Shown here in pieces: positions 1 through 8,928 of a stretch of 64,000 nt of DNA. A program made the position numbers and the translations under genes. The stretch's first letter is position 1. Each line of letters starts with the position of its first letter. The notes below the pieces were generated by a model, which had not been told where the DNA came from, searched no databases, and saw nothing but the letters and a program-made list of their open reading frames with translations. This DNA is from Ectorhizobium quercum (lineage in GTDB: Bacteria; Pseudomonadota; Alphaproteobacteria; Rhizobiales; Rhizobiaceae), in NCBI RefSeq assembly GCF_026552795.1, contig NZ_JANFPI010000009.1:62001-126000 (forward strand), given 5' to 3'.

Positions 1-1272
1 GCTCGGCTCGATGGCCGCACCATCGACTGGCAGAGTGTTGGACGGCAATCGGCCGATGATGAACTTGTCCCCTTCTCTTTTCTGACGGAAAAGATCACGA
101 ATCCTCAGATCGATTGCGGCGTGACGCGAACGACCGAAGCCACGCACCGGATCATTGCCGACAATATCAAGCGCTCGGCCATGTATTCCGGCCAGATCGA
201 AGGCATCGGCCCTCGTTACTGTCCGTCCATCGAAGACAAGATCGTCCGTTTCGGCGAGCGTGACGGGCACCAGATATTCCTGGAACCCGAAGGGCTGGAT
301 GACCATACCGTCTATCCGAATGGAATCTCGACGTCTCTGCCTGAAGATGTGCAGTCGGCCTTTCTTCAAACCATCCCCGGTTTGGAAAAAGCGACCGTTC
401 TGCAATATGCCTATGCGATCGAGTATGATTTCGTTGATCCGCGGGAACTGACGCCGGCGCTGGCGCTCAAGCGTCTGCCCGGTCTCTATCTCGCCGGACA
501 GATCAATGGAACGACCGGTTATGAGGAAGCCGCAGCCCAGGGGCTCGTGGCCGGGCTCAATGCCGCGCTGTTTTCAAGCGGCTCCGAGCCTTTCCATTTC
601 AGCCGTACGGATTCCTATATCGGCGTGATGATTGACGATCTCACCTCCAAGGGCGTTGCCGAACCGTATCGCATGTTCACATCCCGGGCCGAATACCGGC
701 TTTCGCTCCGGGCAGACAATGCCGATGTCCGGCTGACGCCTCTCGGCATGCGGCTGGGTCTCGTTGGCCGCCCACGCCGCGAACAGTTTGCACTTTATGA
801 GCAAGAGCTGACGCACGGCCGGGACCTGCTTCAGTCGCTTGCCCTCACTCCATCCGAAGGGGCGCGGGCCGGTTTACGGCTCAATCAGGACGGCAAACGG
901 CGAAGCGCCTATGAGCTTCTGGCTTATCCGGAGCAGACGATTTCGTCCCTGACTGCCGTTTGGCCCGAACTGGCGGAGATTCCAAAACGTGCAGCGGAAG
1001 CGCTGGAGATCGAGGCGGCCTATGCGGTTTATATGGATCGGCAGAAAGCTGACATCGTCGACGTGCGGCGCGAGGAAGGCAAGGTTATCCCAGCTGATTT
1101 CAATTTCATGAAACTGCCCGGCCTTTCCAATGAGTTGAAACAAAAGCTGCAACGATTCCAGCCAGTTAACATATCCCAGGCTGGCCGCATCGATGGTATG
1201 ACGCCGGCAGCGATTTCGTTGATCCTGGCACATCTTCGAAAAGATTCTTCTCCGAAACGATCTGCCTCCTGA
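1..1272 (+). CDS. mnmG: tRNA uridine-5-carboxymethylaminomethyl(34) synthesis enzyme MnmG, 3' part
   Basis: The gene is cut by the left window edge; the reading frame is open from base 1 and about 423 C-terminal residues remain of a family usually near 620. With MnmE, MnmG installs the carboxymethylaminomethyl group on wobble uridine 34 of several tRNAs, using FAD, NADH and a folate donor. Visible family signatures include the block ending NIKRSAMYSGQIEGIGPRYC, the GLYLAGQINGTTGYEEAAAQG segment that closes the FAD domain, and the FTSRAEYRLSLRADNAD segment before the helical C-terminal domain that contacts MnmE. It ends 23 bp before rsmG, the usual gidA-gidB order in front of parAB. The N-terminal FAD-binding GxGxxG cannot be checked here. 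Confidence 0.97.
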   Translation, partial: ARLDGRTIDWQSVGRQSADDELVPFSFLTEKITNPQIDCGVTRTTEATHRIIADNIKRSAMYSGQIEGIGPRYCPSIEDKIVRFGERDGHQIFLEPEGLDDHTVYPNGISTSLPEDVQSAFLQTIPGLEKATVLQYAYAIEYDFVDPRELTPALALKRLPGLYLAGQINGTTGYEEAAAQGLVAGLNAALFSSGSEPFHFSRTDSYIGVMIDDLTSKGVAEPYRMFTSRAEYRLSLRADNADVRLTPLGMRLGLVGRPRREQFALYEQELTHGRDLLQSLALTPSEGARAGLRLNQDGKRRSAYELLAYPEQTISSLTAVWPELAEIPKRAAEALEIEAAYAVYMDRQKADIVDVRREEGKVIPADFNFMKLPGLSNELKQKLQRFQPVNISQAGRIDGMTPAAISLILAHLRKDSSPKRSAS

Positions 1273-1295
1273 TACACGTAAAGCGAGTCTGAACA

Positions 1296-1913
1296 ATGGA
1301 TTTGAACGGTCTTCGCGTTTCACGTGAAACACAGGAGAAACTGCGGCATTTTGCAGCCTTGTTCCAGAAATGGGCGAAATCCATCAATCTGGTGGCACCG
1401 TCGACACTTGATACGCTCTGGACACGCCATATTGCCGATAGCGCACGGGTCTTCCAGATATTGCCGGGAGCCAGAGAGTGGGTGGATCTCGGAAGTGGGG
1501 GCGGCTTTCCGGGTGTCATCACCGCCATTCTCTTGAGCGAGACCGATGGCGGATGGGTCCGGCTTGTGGAGAGTAATCACAAGAAGGCCGCCTTCCTGCG
1601 GGTTGCGCTCAGCGAAACCGGCGCACGTGGGTCGGTTCATGCAGTGCGAATCGAGGATGCACCGAAGCAGATTGCCGAATGCGACGCCGTTTCGGCGCGT
1701 GCGCTGGCCGAACTCGACAAGCTGTTCGATTATGCGGCGCCGTGGATGTGTCGCGGGCGCAAGGCAAAGGCCATTTTCCATAAAGGCCGGGATTACAGGG
1801 CGGAACTCGATAAAGCGCGTGGCCGTTGGGATTTCGATCTGGTAATACATGAAAGCAAGGTCGAGATGGATTCGGTTCTTCTGGAAATCTCCGGCCTGAC
1901 GCTGAAGGCATAA
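1296..1913 (+). CDS. rsmG: 16S rRNA (guanine(527)-N(7))-methyltransferase RsmG (GidB)
   Basis: A 205-residue SAM-dependent methyltransferase that modifies G527 of 16S rRNA; loss in many bacteria gives low-level streptomycin resistance. The SAM-binding motif I is visible as VDLGSGGGFPGVI at about residues 63-75, after the conserved INLVAPSTLDTLWTRHIADS block. It lies between mnmG and parA with short gaps (23 and 10 bp), so it is probably co-transcribed with both. Codons 8-12 spell V-S-R-E-T because the DNA there is a parS palindrome, giving the gene start a dual coding and partition role. Length and motifs are normal for the family. Confidence 0.97.
   Translation: MDLNGLRVSRETQEKLRHFAALFQKWAKSINLVAPSTLDTLWTRHIADSARVFQILPGAREWVDLGSGGGFPGVITAILLSETDGGWVRLVESNHKKAAFLRVALSETGARGSVHAVRIEDAPKQIAECDAVSARALAELDKLFDYAAPWMCRGRKAKAIFHKGRDYRAELDKARGRWDFDLVIHESKVEMDSVLLEISGLTLKA
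1316..1331. other. parS: parS centromere-like site inside rsmG
   Basis: The 16-mer CGTTTCACGTGAAACA matches the bacterial parS consensus TGTTTCACGTGAAACA at 15 of 16 positions and has the full palindromic core TTTCACGTGAAA. It lies in the first codons of rsmG and about 0.5 kb upstream of parA. ParB loads at such sites and spreads to form the partition complex. Location near parAB is typical of chromosomal parS clusters near the origin. Confidence 0.9.
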
Positions 1914-1923
1914 TCCAATTCGG

Positions 1924-2730
1924 ATGGCGGGTATGGCGAACGAGCGAAACCGGATCATTACCATTGCAAACCAGAAGGGTGGCGTCGGCAAGACGACGAC
2001 GGCCATCAATCTCGCCACCGCTTTGGCGGCGATCGGCGAGCGCGTGCTTATTATCGATCTCGATCCGCAGGGAAATGCCAGCACGGGTCTCGGAATCGGG
2101 CGTCGGGAGAGAACCCGCTCGTCCTATGATGTTCTCGTCGGTGCCTGCGGCATAGAAGAGGCGGCTTTCCAGACGGCGGTTCCCAATCTTTTCATCGTGC
2201 CCTCGACGATGGATCTGCTCGGGCTTGAGATGGAAATCGCCCAACGCGGCGACCGTGCTTTCCGTTTGAAACAGGCGCTTCAAACCCACGAAGCCTATGC
2301 CTACAGCTATATCCTGCTGGATTGCCCGCCGTCCTTCAATCTGCTGACCGTCAACGCGATGGCTGCGGCGCACTCGGTTCTGGTGCCGTTGCAATGCGAA
2401 TTCTTCGCCCTGGAGGGTCTGAGCCAGCTTCTCGAAACGGTGGACGAGGTTCGGCGCACGGTGAATCCGGGCCTCGACATTCAGGGAATCGTCTTGACGA
2501 TGTATGATTCCCGTAACAATCTGGCGCAGCAGGTCGTCAATGACGTGCGGGAACATCTGGGTGAAAAGGTCTATCACACTTTGATTCCGCGGAATGTTCG
2601 TGTGTCGGAAGCGCCGTCCTATGGAAAACCGGCCATCCTTTACGATCTCAAATGTGCCGGCAGCCAGGCTTATCTGCAACTGGCATCGGAAGTGATCCAG
2701 CGGGAACGCCGCCGGAAAGTTGCCGCATAA
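1924..2730 (+). CDS. parA: Chromosome partitioning ATPase ParA (Soj)
   Basis: A 268-residue Walker-type ATPase of the chromosomal ParA/Soj class. Its ATP-dependent DNA-bound dimers form the gradient along which ParB-parS complexes move during segregation. The deviant Walker A motif is KGGVGKTTT near residues 17-25, followed by the DLDPQGNASTG block and the DCPPSFNLLTVNA Walker B region. It has no N-terminal helix-turn-helix extension, which fits a chromosomal rather than plasmid RepA-type protein. The start used is the first ATG; a second ATG three codons later would serve as well. parB follows after 71 bp. Confidence 0.96.
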   Translation: MAGMANERNRIITIANQKGGVGKTTTAINLATALAAIGERVLIIDLDPQGNASTGLGIGRRERTRSSYDVLVGACGIEEAAFQTAVPNLFIVPSTMDLLGLEMEIAQRGDRAFRLKQALQTHEAYAYSYILLDCPPSFNLLTVNAMAAAHSVLVPLQCEFFALEGLSQLLETVDEVRRTVNPGLDIQGIVLTMYDSRNNLAQQVVNDVREHLGEKVYHTLIPRNVRVSEAPSYGKPAILYDLKCAGSQAYLQLASEVIQRERRRKVAA

Positions 2731-2801
2731 AGAATAACTTAGCCGACTTGGCTGATGATGTCGCAATCTTTGATTGCATCAATATCATACAGGAGCGAGT
2801 A

Positions 2802-3692
2802 ATGAATGACGATGTTTCCAAGCGGCGTCTCGGACGCGGGCTTGCTGCGTTGATCGGTGAGATCGACCAGTCCGCTCCGCTGGCGGGCGCTCGTCCCGAA
2901 CCGGTGAACGCCGACCGGGACATCCCCATCGAGTTCATTGCGCGCAATCCCAGAAACCCGCGTCGCCAGTTCAACGAAGCGGAACTTCAGGATCTTGCCA
3001 ATTCCATTCGCCAGCACGGAATCGTGCAGCCGGTGGTGGTCCGCAAGCTCGGCAGCGACGCCTATGAACTGATCGCCGGCGAGCGTCGCTGGCGGGCGGC
3101 GCAGCTTGCCGGATTGACCGAAATTCCCGTCATCATCCGCGATGTGGACGACCGGACCGCGCTCGAGATCGCGATCGTCGAGAACGTCCAGCGTTCGGAC
3201 CTCAATCCGCTCGAAGAGGCGCTGGGTTATGAGCAACTGATCGCTGATCATGGCTATACCCAGAACGACCTTGGCGAAATCATCGGCAAGAGCCGCAGCC
3301 ATGTCGCCAATAGCCTGCGCCTGCTGAAGCTGCCCGATCCCGTCCGCAATATGCTGGCCGACGGGTCCCTCTCGGCAGGCCATGCGCGTGCCCTGGTGCT
3401 GACCTCCGACCCAGTGGCGCTGGCGCGCCGCATCGTTGAAAAAGGCATGTCGGTGCGCGATGCCGAACGTCTGGCCCAGAACGATATCAAGTCCCAGTCC
3501 GACCCGAAGCTGGGCGTGGCCGCTTCCACCGAAAAGGATTCGGATACGCTGGCATTGGAGCGCTCGCTGACCGATACGCTGGGGCTCGATGTGAAGATCA
3601 ATCACCGGGGAACCGGCGGGCAGGTGCGCATTTCTTACAAGACGCTGGAACAGCTTGAGGAAATCTGCCGTCTTCTGGAACGGCGTGTTTAA
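2802..3692 (+). CDS. parB: Chromosome partitioning protein ParB (Spo0J)
   Basis: A 296-residue ParB that binds parS and acts as a CTP-dependent DNA clamp. The start is set at the ATG preceded by AGGAG at 2791-2795, giving an N-terminus KRRLGRGLAALIG, the usual ParA-interacting tip of chromosomal ParB. The CTPase domain shows the GERRWRAAQLAG motif and the ENVQRSDLNPLEEA segment; the helix-turn-helix follows around IIGKSRSHVANSLRLLKLP. The C-terminal dimerisation domain ends the protein. The reading frame is open further upstream, but that extension has no family similarity. It converges on holA with only 13 bp between stops and no evident hairpin. Confidence 0.97.
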   Translation: MNDDVSKRRLGRGLAALIGEIDQSAPLAGARPEPVNADRDIPIEFIARNPRNPRRQFNEAELQDLANSIRQHGIVQPVVVRKLGSDAYELIAGERRWRAAQLAGLTEIPVIIRDVDDRTALEIAIVENVQRSDLNPLEEALGYEQLIADHGYTQNDLGEIIGKSRSHVANSLRLLKLPDPVRNMLADGSLSAGHARALVLTSDPVALARRIVEKGMSVRDAERLAQNDIKSQSDPKLGVAASTEKDSDTLALERSLTDTLGLDVKINHRGTGGQVRISYKTLEQLEEICRLLERRV

Positions 3693-3705
3693 TTCTTAGC
3701 TGGAT

Positions 3706-4755
3706 TCAACCGCTTTTGCGCTGTCTCTGCGAGGACTGCACGGTGATAGACAGAAGCGTGTGAAGCGCTATCGATTCCTCCAGTGCAGGTTTCTGCCGGC
3801 TGTGGAAGATGGCCATTTGCAGACGGTTCATTTCGCGTGCAATGGCCGTGCCGTTCCATGTGCGCAGGGCCTGCTCCACGGCGGGTTTGCGCTTGAAATG
3901 CAGGCCCCGCCCCATGCTGTGGAGAACCTGGGCCGCCGGTGTTTTTCTCTCATCCATTTCCGCGCGCATCTGGTCGAGCATCTGGAACTGGCGCAGGCAC
4001 CCTTGCAGGACGAGAAATATCGGCGTCTTCGAGGTCGTGATCTTGCGCATGGCATGGAAGAATCCGTTGCGGTCGCCCGTCAGCACGGCGTCGATGGCCT
4101 CGTCGGTGGAGATGGAACTGGCATCGCCGATGATGGCCGCCACGTCGTCCTCGTCGACCGCCGGCTTGTCCTTGGCGTACAAGGCCAGCTTCTGAAGCTC
4201 GTTGCGCGAGGCGAGACGGTCGCCGCCGATCAGATCGAGCAGCATGTCGCGTGCGCCGGGCGTGATTCGCAGTCCGGCTGCGCCGAGCTCCCGGTCGATC
4301 AGCGCATTCAGGGCCCGCGCATCGTCGGCATAACAGGGAATGATAGCAACGGTCGAGGCGGGTTCGGCAATCTTGCGCAGCCCGGCACCCTTGCGGATAT
4401 CGCCGGCCTCGACGATGACGGTGCTGTCCCCGGGCGGCGTGGCGGCAAGAAGCGCCAGCGCGTCCGCCAAGGCCTTTTCGGCGCCCGTGCTCTTGACCCA
4501 GATCAGCTTTCCGCCGCCGAACAGGCCGATCGTGTTGGCTTCATCCAGCAGACGGCCGGGGTCGGACTGAAGACTGCCCGCGTCGAGCTTGACGACCGCG
4601 AAGGGATCGTCGAGCGGCACGCCGCTTGCCTTTGCGATGGCCCCGGCGCGTTCGGATACAAGGCCCCTGTCCGGCCCGTAGATGACGAAGATCCTGTAGG
4701 ACCGGGCCGATTTTTGCAGAAAACCGTCAAATTCGTGGGATTTGATTTCCGCCAT
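3706..4755 (-). CDS. holA: DNA polymerase III subunit delta
   Basis: A 349-residue protein matching the delta subunit of the clamp loader, which opens the sliding clamp for loading onto primed DNA. The N-terminal half reads as a RecA-like fold with FVIYGPDRGLVSERA; family members keep the fold but not a working ATPase site. The ATG start at 4755 begins MAEIKSHEF, similar to other rhizobial HolA proteins. An alternative GTG at 4812 would add 19 residues unlike the family and nearly touches the lptE stop, so I prefer the ATG. It follows leuS and lptE on the same strand, an arrangement common in Rhizobiales. Confidence 0.92.
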   Translation of the reverse strand: MAEIKSHEFDGFLQKSARSYRIFVIYGPDRGLVSERAGAIAKASGVPLDDPFAVVKLDAGSLQSDPGRLLDEANTIGLFGGGKLIWVKSTGAEKALADALALLAATPPGDSTVIVEAGDIRKGAGLRKIAEPASTVAIIPCYADDARALNALIDRELGAAGLRITPGARDMLLDLIGGDRLASRNELQKLALYAKDKPAVDEDDVAAIIGDASSISTDEAIDAVLTGDRNGFFHAMRKITTSKTPIFLVLQGCLRQFQMLDQMRAEMDERKTPAAQVLHSMGRGLHFKRKPAVEQALRTWNGTAIAREMNRLQMAIFHSRQKPALEESIALHTLLSITVQSSQRQRKSG

Positions 4756-4814
4756 CGCTTCCGGTTCCGAACTGGTGCCCTCCCCGCATTCGCGCGGAGG
4801 GTTTCGTTTCACGA

Positions 4815-5336
4815 TTACTGGACAAGCGCGCCGGCGAGGTCCATGCGAACGAACTCCGCGGCTTCCCGGGCGGCGCGGTTTTCGGCGTCGCGGATCGCGC
4901 GGATCTTGGCGAATTCCTGTTCCGGGTAATCCACCAGGGCGATGGCCGAACGATTGCCGTTCTTGATGATCTCGCCGGTCCTGGCGCGCTTCAGCGCGTA
5001 GGTGACGTTGACGATGACGCGGCCGGCGCGGGCTTCGTCGGACGTCGCGTCCACCAGCACGCCGACGATGCGGGTTCTGACAGCGAGGTCCACCTGGTAT
5101 TCCGGATTCACGGCCTCGCCCGCCCCTCCGGATGTCAGGAAGATGAGCCGGTTACGGACTTCCTGGGCGACGCGATCCTCGGCCTGCGAGAAGCCGATGG
5201 ACTTCAGCGCCTGCGACGTCGCCGAATGTTCCGAATAAAGCGGGCGCACCTGGCAGGCCGAAAGCAGACCTGCCGAAATGGTGAGAACGAGCGCTGCGAA
5301 GAATGTTCCGGTCCGGGAACGACGATCAGACGACAA
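4815..5336 (-). CDS. lptE: LPS assembly lipoprotein LptE
   Basis: A 173-residue outer membrane lipoprotein, the plug partner of LptD that inserts lipopolysaccharide into the outer leaflet. The signal peptide has a basic start (SSDRRSRTG), a hydrophobic stretch at about residues 11-25 and a lipobox LSAC with the lipidated cysteine at residue 28. The rest matches the alphaproteobacterial LptE/RlpB style (PLYSEHSATSQALKSIGF and the C-terminal QEFAKIRAIRDAENRAAREAAE). Its start overlaps the leuS stop by 11 bp, so translation is probably coupled. holA follows downstream. Confidence 0.9.
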   Translation of the reverse strand: MSSDRRSRTGTFFAALVLTISAGLLSACQVRPLYSEHSATSQALKSIGFSQAEDRVAQEVRNRLIFLTSGGAGEAVNPEYQVDLAVRTRIVGVLVDATSDEARAGRVIVNVTYALKRARTGEIIKNGNRSAIALVDYPEQEFAKIRAIRDAENRAAREAAEFVRMDLAGALVQ

Positions 5337-7950
5337 TGTTCACAATCCTTTGCGGAACGACGATAATCTTCTTCGGAGCGCGACCGTCGAGCGTGGATTT
5401 CACCGCTTCCAGACCGAGCACGGCCCGGGTGACGGCATCTTGGGATGCGTCGCGGGCGATTGTCAATTCCGCCCGTTTCTTGCCGTTGATCTGCACGGGC
5501 AGGACCACTTCGTTGTCCGCCACCAGCGCTTCGTCGAAGAGCGGCCAGGGCTGGCGTGCGACGAGGCCTTCATTGCCGAGGGCGGACCAGCATTCCTCGG
5601 CGAGGTGCGGTGTCATCGGGGCGATGATCTGGATCAGGATCTCGACGGCGTTGCGCAGCGCGGCCGTCGTCGCGGCATCGGCCGTTCCGGCGGCAACCGA
5701 TTGCAGCGGGCCGGCAAGCGTGTTGACCAGTTCGTAGATCCGGGCCACGGCCTTGTTGAAGGCAAGCTTGTCGTAATCGCCTTCCACCGCTTTCAGCGTC
5801 CGGTGTGCGGCCTGGGACACGGTCAGCACCGGACCTTCCTTAGCCGGAGTCGCATCGGCGTTGCGCAGCGTGTCGGCGGCTTCGGAAATCAGGCGCCAGA
5901 CGCGCTGGACGAAGCGGTGCGCACCCTCTACGCCGGCCTCCGACCAGATGACGTCGCGGTCCGGCGGGGAATCCGACAGCACGAAGAAGCGGGCGGTATC
6001 GGCACCGTAGGAGGCGATGATATCGTCGGGATCGACTACGTTCTTCTTCGACTTCGACATCTTTTCGATGGAGCCGATCTTCACCTCCTCGCCGGAGGTC
6101 AGCAGGAAAGCGCGGCGCTGGCCGTCCGCTTCCTCGAAGCGCAGGTCGGCCGGCGCGATCCACTCGCGCGCCGTGCCCTCGCCGGCGCTGTAGGTCTCGT
6201 GAACCACCATGCCTTGCGTGAACAGGCCCCTGAAGGGTTCCTTCACGTCCAGATGGCCGGTTTCGCGCATGGCGCGGGTGAAGAAGCGCGAATAGAGCAG
6301 GTGCAGGATCGCGTGTTCGATACCGCCGATATACTGGTCGACCGGCAACCAATGGTTGGCGGCCTGCGGGTCGGTCGGCTCGTTCTCCCAAGGTGCGGTG
6401 AAGCGGGTGAAGTACCAGCTCGAATCCACGAAGGTGTCCATCGTGTCCGTCTCGCGGCGGGCATCCTTGCCGCAGCACGGGCAGGCCACATGGCGCCATG
6501 TGGGGTGGCGGTCGAGCGGGTTGCCGGGTACGTCGAAGGTCACGTCGTCCGGGAGCTTCACCGGCAGGTCCTTCTTGGGAACCGGCACGATGCCGCAGAC
6601 TTCGCAGTGGATCACCGGGATCGGGCAACCCCAGTAGCGCTGGCGGGAAATGCCCCAGTCGCGCAGGCGGAAGTTCACCTTGCGCTCGCCCTGCGGTGCG
6701 TCACCCAGCGTCGCGGCGGTCAGGCGGCCGGCGACTTCCTCGAAGGCCCGTTCCGTCGTCAGGCCGTCGAGGAAACGCGAGTTGATCATCACGCCGTCGC
6801 CGTCATAGGCCTCGTCGCCGATCGCGAAGGTGGCGGCATCGCCATCGGCGGGCATCACTACGGGCGTAACGGGCAGGCCGTATTTGCGGGCGAAATCGAG
6901 GTCGCGCTGGTCGCCGGCGGGGCAGCCGAAGATCGCACCCGTGCCGTATTCCATCAGCACGAAGTTGGCGACATAGACCGGCAGTTCCCACGAGGGATCG
7001 AAGGGATGGCGCACGCGGATGCCGGTGTCGATCCCTTTCTTTTCGGCGGTTTCGAGGGCGGCAAGCGACGTGCCGGCGCGGCGCGCTTCCTCGCAGAAGG
7101 CGGCAATGTCGGCATTGCCGGCAGCGGCTTCCTTCGCCAGCGGATGGTCGGCGGCGATGGCCAGGAACGAGGCGCCGAACAGCGTGTCCGGGCGCGTCGT
7201 GTAAACCGTCACCTCGGACGCATCGGTCCGGCCCGGAACGATTTCCCAGCGCACCAGCATGCCCTCTGAGCGGCCGATCCAGTTCTTCTGCATCAGGCGG
7301 ACCTTTTCGGGCCACTGATCCAGCATGTCGAGCGCCTCCAGCAGGTCCTCGGCAAAGTCGGTGATCTTGAAGAACCATTGGGTCAGTTCGCGCTGTTCCA
7401 CCAGCGCGCCTGAGCGCCAGCCGCGGCCTTCGATCACCTGCTCGTTGGCCAGAACCGTCTGGTCGACCGGGTCCCAGTTGACCTTGGACTGCTTGCGGTA
7501 GACGAGGCCCTTTTCCAGCATGTCGATGAAGAGGTGCTGCTGGCGGTGATAGTAATCGACGTCGCAGGTGGCGAATTCGCGCGACCAGTCCAGCGACAGG
7601 CCCATCGACTTCAACTGGCCGCGCATGGTGGCGATGTTCTCGTAGGTCCAGGCCTTCGGATGCACCTTGTTCTGCATGGCGGCGTTCTCGGCGGGCATGC
7701 CGAACGCATCCCAGCCCATCGGATGCAGCACGTTATAGCCGCGGGCACGCTTGTAGCGGGCGACGACATCGCCGAGCGAATAGTTGCGCACATGGCCCAT
7801 ATGAATCCGGCCCGAGGGATAGGGGAACATCTCGAGGACGTAATATTTCTCGCGCGGATCGTCGTTTTTCGTCGTGAAAACCTGTTGCTCGTCCCAGGTT
7901 TTCTGCCAGCGGGGTTCGGCGTCGCGCGGATTGTATCGTTCGGTTGCCAT
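5326..7950 (-). CDS. leuS: Leucyl-tRNA synthetase
   Basis: An 874-residue class Ia synthetase that charges tRNA-Leu. The HIGH-type motif is HMGH within PYPSGRIHMGHVRNYSLGD near residue 50, and the second signature is KMSKS within IEKMSKSKKNVVDP. The CP1 editing domain lies between them, with zinc-type cysteines around CEVCG and CPCCG. Length is normal. It is divergent from yggS across 233 bp and is first in leuS-lptE-holA, overlapping lptE by 11 bp. Confidence 0.98.
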   Translation of the reverse strand: MATERYNPRDAEPRWQKTWDEQQVFTTKNDDPREKYYVLEMFPYPSGRIHMGHVRNYSLGDVVARYKRARGYNVLHPMGWDAFGMPAENAAMQNKVHPKAWTYENIATMRGQLKSMGLSLDWSREFATCDVDYYHRQQHLFIDMLEKGLVYRKQSKVNWDPVDQTVLANEQVIEGRGWRSGALVEQRELTQWFFKITDFAEDLLEALDMLDQWPEKVRLMQKNWIGRSEGMLVRWEIVPGRTDASEVTVYTTRPDTLFGASFLAIAADHPLAKEAAAGNADIAAFCEEARRAGTSLAALETAEKKGIDTGIRVRHPFDPSWELPVYVANFVLMEYGTGAIFGCPAGDQRDLDFARKYGLPVTPVVMPADGDAATFAIGDEAYDGDGVMINSRFLDGLTTERAFEEVAGRLTAATLGDAPQGERKVNFRLRDWGISRQRYWGCPIPVIHCEVCGIVPVPKKDLPVKLPDDVTFDVPGNPLDRHPTWRHVACPCCGKDARRETDTMDTFVDSSWYFTRFTAPWENEPTDPQAANHWLPVDQYIGGIEHAILHLLYSRFFTRAMRETGHLDVKEPFRGLFTQGMVVHETYSAGEGTAREWIAPADLRFEEADGQRRAFLLTSGEEVKIGSIEKMSKSKKNVVDPDDIIASYGADTARFFVLSDSPPDRDVIWSEAGVEGAHRFVQRVWRLISEAADTLRNADATPAKEGPVLTVSQAAHRTLKAVEGDYDKLAFNKAVARIYELVNTLAGPLQSVAAGTADAATTAALRNAVEILIQIIAPMTPHLAEECWSALGNEGLVARQPWPLFDEALVADNEVVLPVQINGKKRAELTIARDASQDAVTRAVLGLEAVKSTLDGRAPKKIIVVPQRIVNIVV

Positions 7951-8183
7951 GCTTTCATTCCGGGAAATGCGGGGGAAAATGAGTCGGGCTGACCTTCACC
8001 ACGAAACCCGGGAAGCGTCAAGTAAAACGGCCCCCGCCTCCGGCCCGGGCGGCAAATTCGGCGGTGCAGTCTTGGCAAGCCAGCCATCGAGAGGCTAAAG
8101 CATGTCGCGCAAGGGCATGCGGCGGTTTTGTAGCAACGACATGGCTTCAAGATCCGCCCCGCCATTTCCCGAAGGGTGAGATC

Positions 8184-8843
8184 ATGGACCTCAAGGCGCG
8201 ACTGAACGATGTGCGCGAGACAATCCTCAAGGCCGAGAAGGACGCAGGCCGCCCGGCCGGTTCCGTGACGCTGGTGGCGGTGTCGAAGACCTTCGATGCC
8301 GATGCGATCCGCCCCGCGATCGAGGCGGGACAGCGGGTGTTCGGCGAGAACCGGGTTCAGGAAGCCTCCTCCAAATGGCCGGAACTGACGGCGGAAACCG
8401 ACGGCATCGAGCTTCGCCTGATCGGGCCGCTGCAATCCAACAAGGCGGCGGAAGCCGTCGCCCTGTTCGATGTCATCGAAAGCGTCGACCGGGAAAAGAT
8501 CGCCCGGGCGATCGCCACGGAAATGCAGAAGCAGGGCAAGCGGCTGCGGCTTTATGTGCAGGTCAATACGGGGCTCGAACCGCAGAAGGCCGGCATCGCG
8601 CCGGACGACACGCCGGCATTCCTGAAACTGTGCCGCGAGGAACTGGGGCTGACGATCGAGGGGCTGATGTGCATTCCGCCGGCGGCGGAAAATCCCGGCC
8701 CGCATTTCGCCCTGCTTTCCATGCTGGCGGCGGAAAACGGCGTCGAGAAGCTCTCGATGGGCATGTCGGGCGATTACGAGACCGCCGTCGCCTTCGGCGC
8801 CACCAGCGTGCGCGTGGGGTCAGCGATTTTTGGCAGCCGTTGA
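8184..8843 (+). CDS. yggS: YggS family pyridoxal phosphate homeostasis protein
   Basis: A 219-residue PLP-binding protein of the YggS/PROSC (COG0325) family, which carries PLP on an alanine-racemase-like barrel and helps vitamin B6 and amino acid homeostasis without a known enzymatic reaction. The PLP lysine lies in VAVSKTFDADAI near residue 36, followed by FGENRVQEA and RLIGPLQSNK, both family hallmarks. The C-terminal block LSMGMSGDYETAVAFGATSVRVGSAIFG is the phosphate-binding region. The start chosen is the ATG with GAAGGGTGAG just upstream; the frame is open further upstream without similarity. It ends at a strong bidirectional terminator. Confidence 0.95.
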   Translation: MDLKARLNDVRETILKAEKDAGRPAGSVTLVAVSKTFDADAIRPAIEAGQRVFGENRVQEASSKWPELTAETDGIELRLIGPLQSNKAAEAVALFDVIESVDREKIARAIATEMQKQGKRLRLYVQVNTGLEPQKAGIAPDDTPAFLKLCREELGLTIEGLMCIPPAAENPGPHFALLSMLAAENGVEKLSMGMSGDYETAVAFGATSVRVGSAIFGSR

Positions 8844-8871
8844 CGAAAGGGCGCGTTGGCGGAAAGAAAAC

Positions 8872-8908
8872 AAAAAACCCCGGAGCGGATTGCCACTCCG
8901 GGGTTTTT
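8872..8908. terminator. Bidirectional rho-independent terminator between yggS and the TrcR-like gene
   Basis: Perfect stem with arms CCCCGGAG and CTCCGGGG around a short loop, flanked by an A-run on the left and a T-run on the right, so it can terminate transcription from both sides. It sits between the convergent stops of yggS and the DUF1013 gene and abuts a parS-like palindrome. Confidence 0.9.
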
Positions 8909-8919
8909 CACGTGAAACC
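8904..8919. other. parS: Second parS-like site
   Basis: TTTTTCACGTGAAACC keeps the full core TTTCACGTGAAA and matches the parS consensus at 14 of 16 positions. It is intergenic, directly after the T-run of the yggS terminator, about 6 kb from parAB. Core identity and distance fit a chromosomal parS cluster; binding is not shown. Confidence 0.75.
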
Positions 8920-8928
8920 TTTTCGGAA

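Noticed and set aside
1..3700. Replication origin near parAB
   Set aside because: No DnaA-box cluster or AT-rich unwinding region was seen in the window.
5278..7269. 663-codon open frame on the plus strand
   Set aside because: Antisense to leuS with no recognisable motif.
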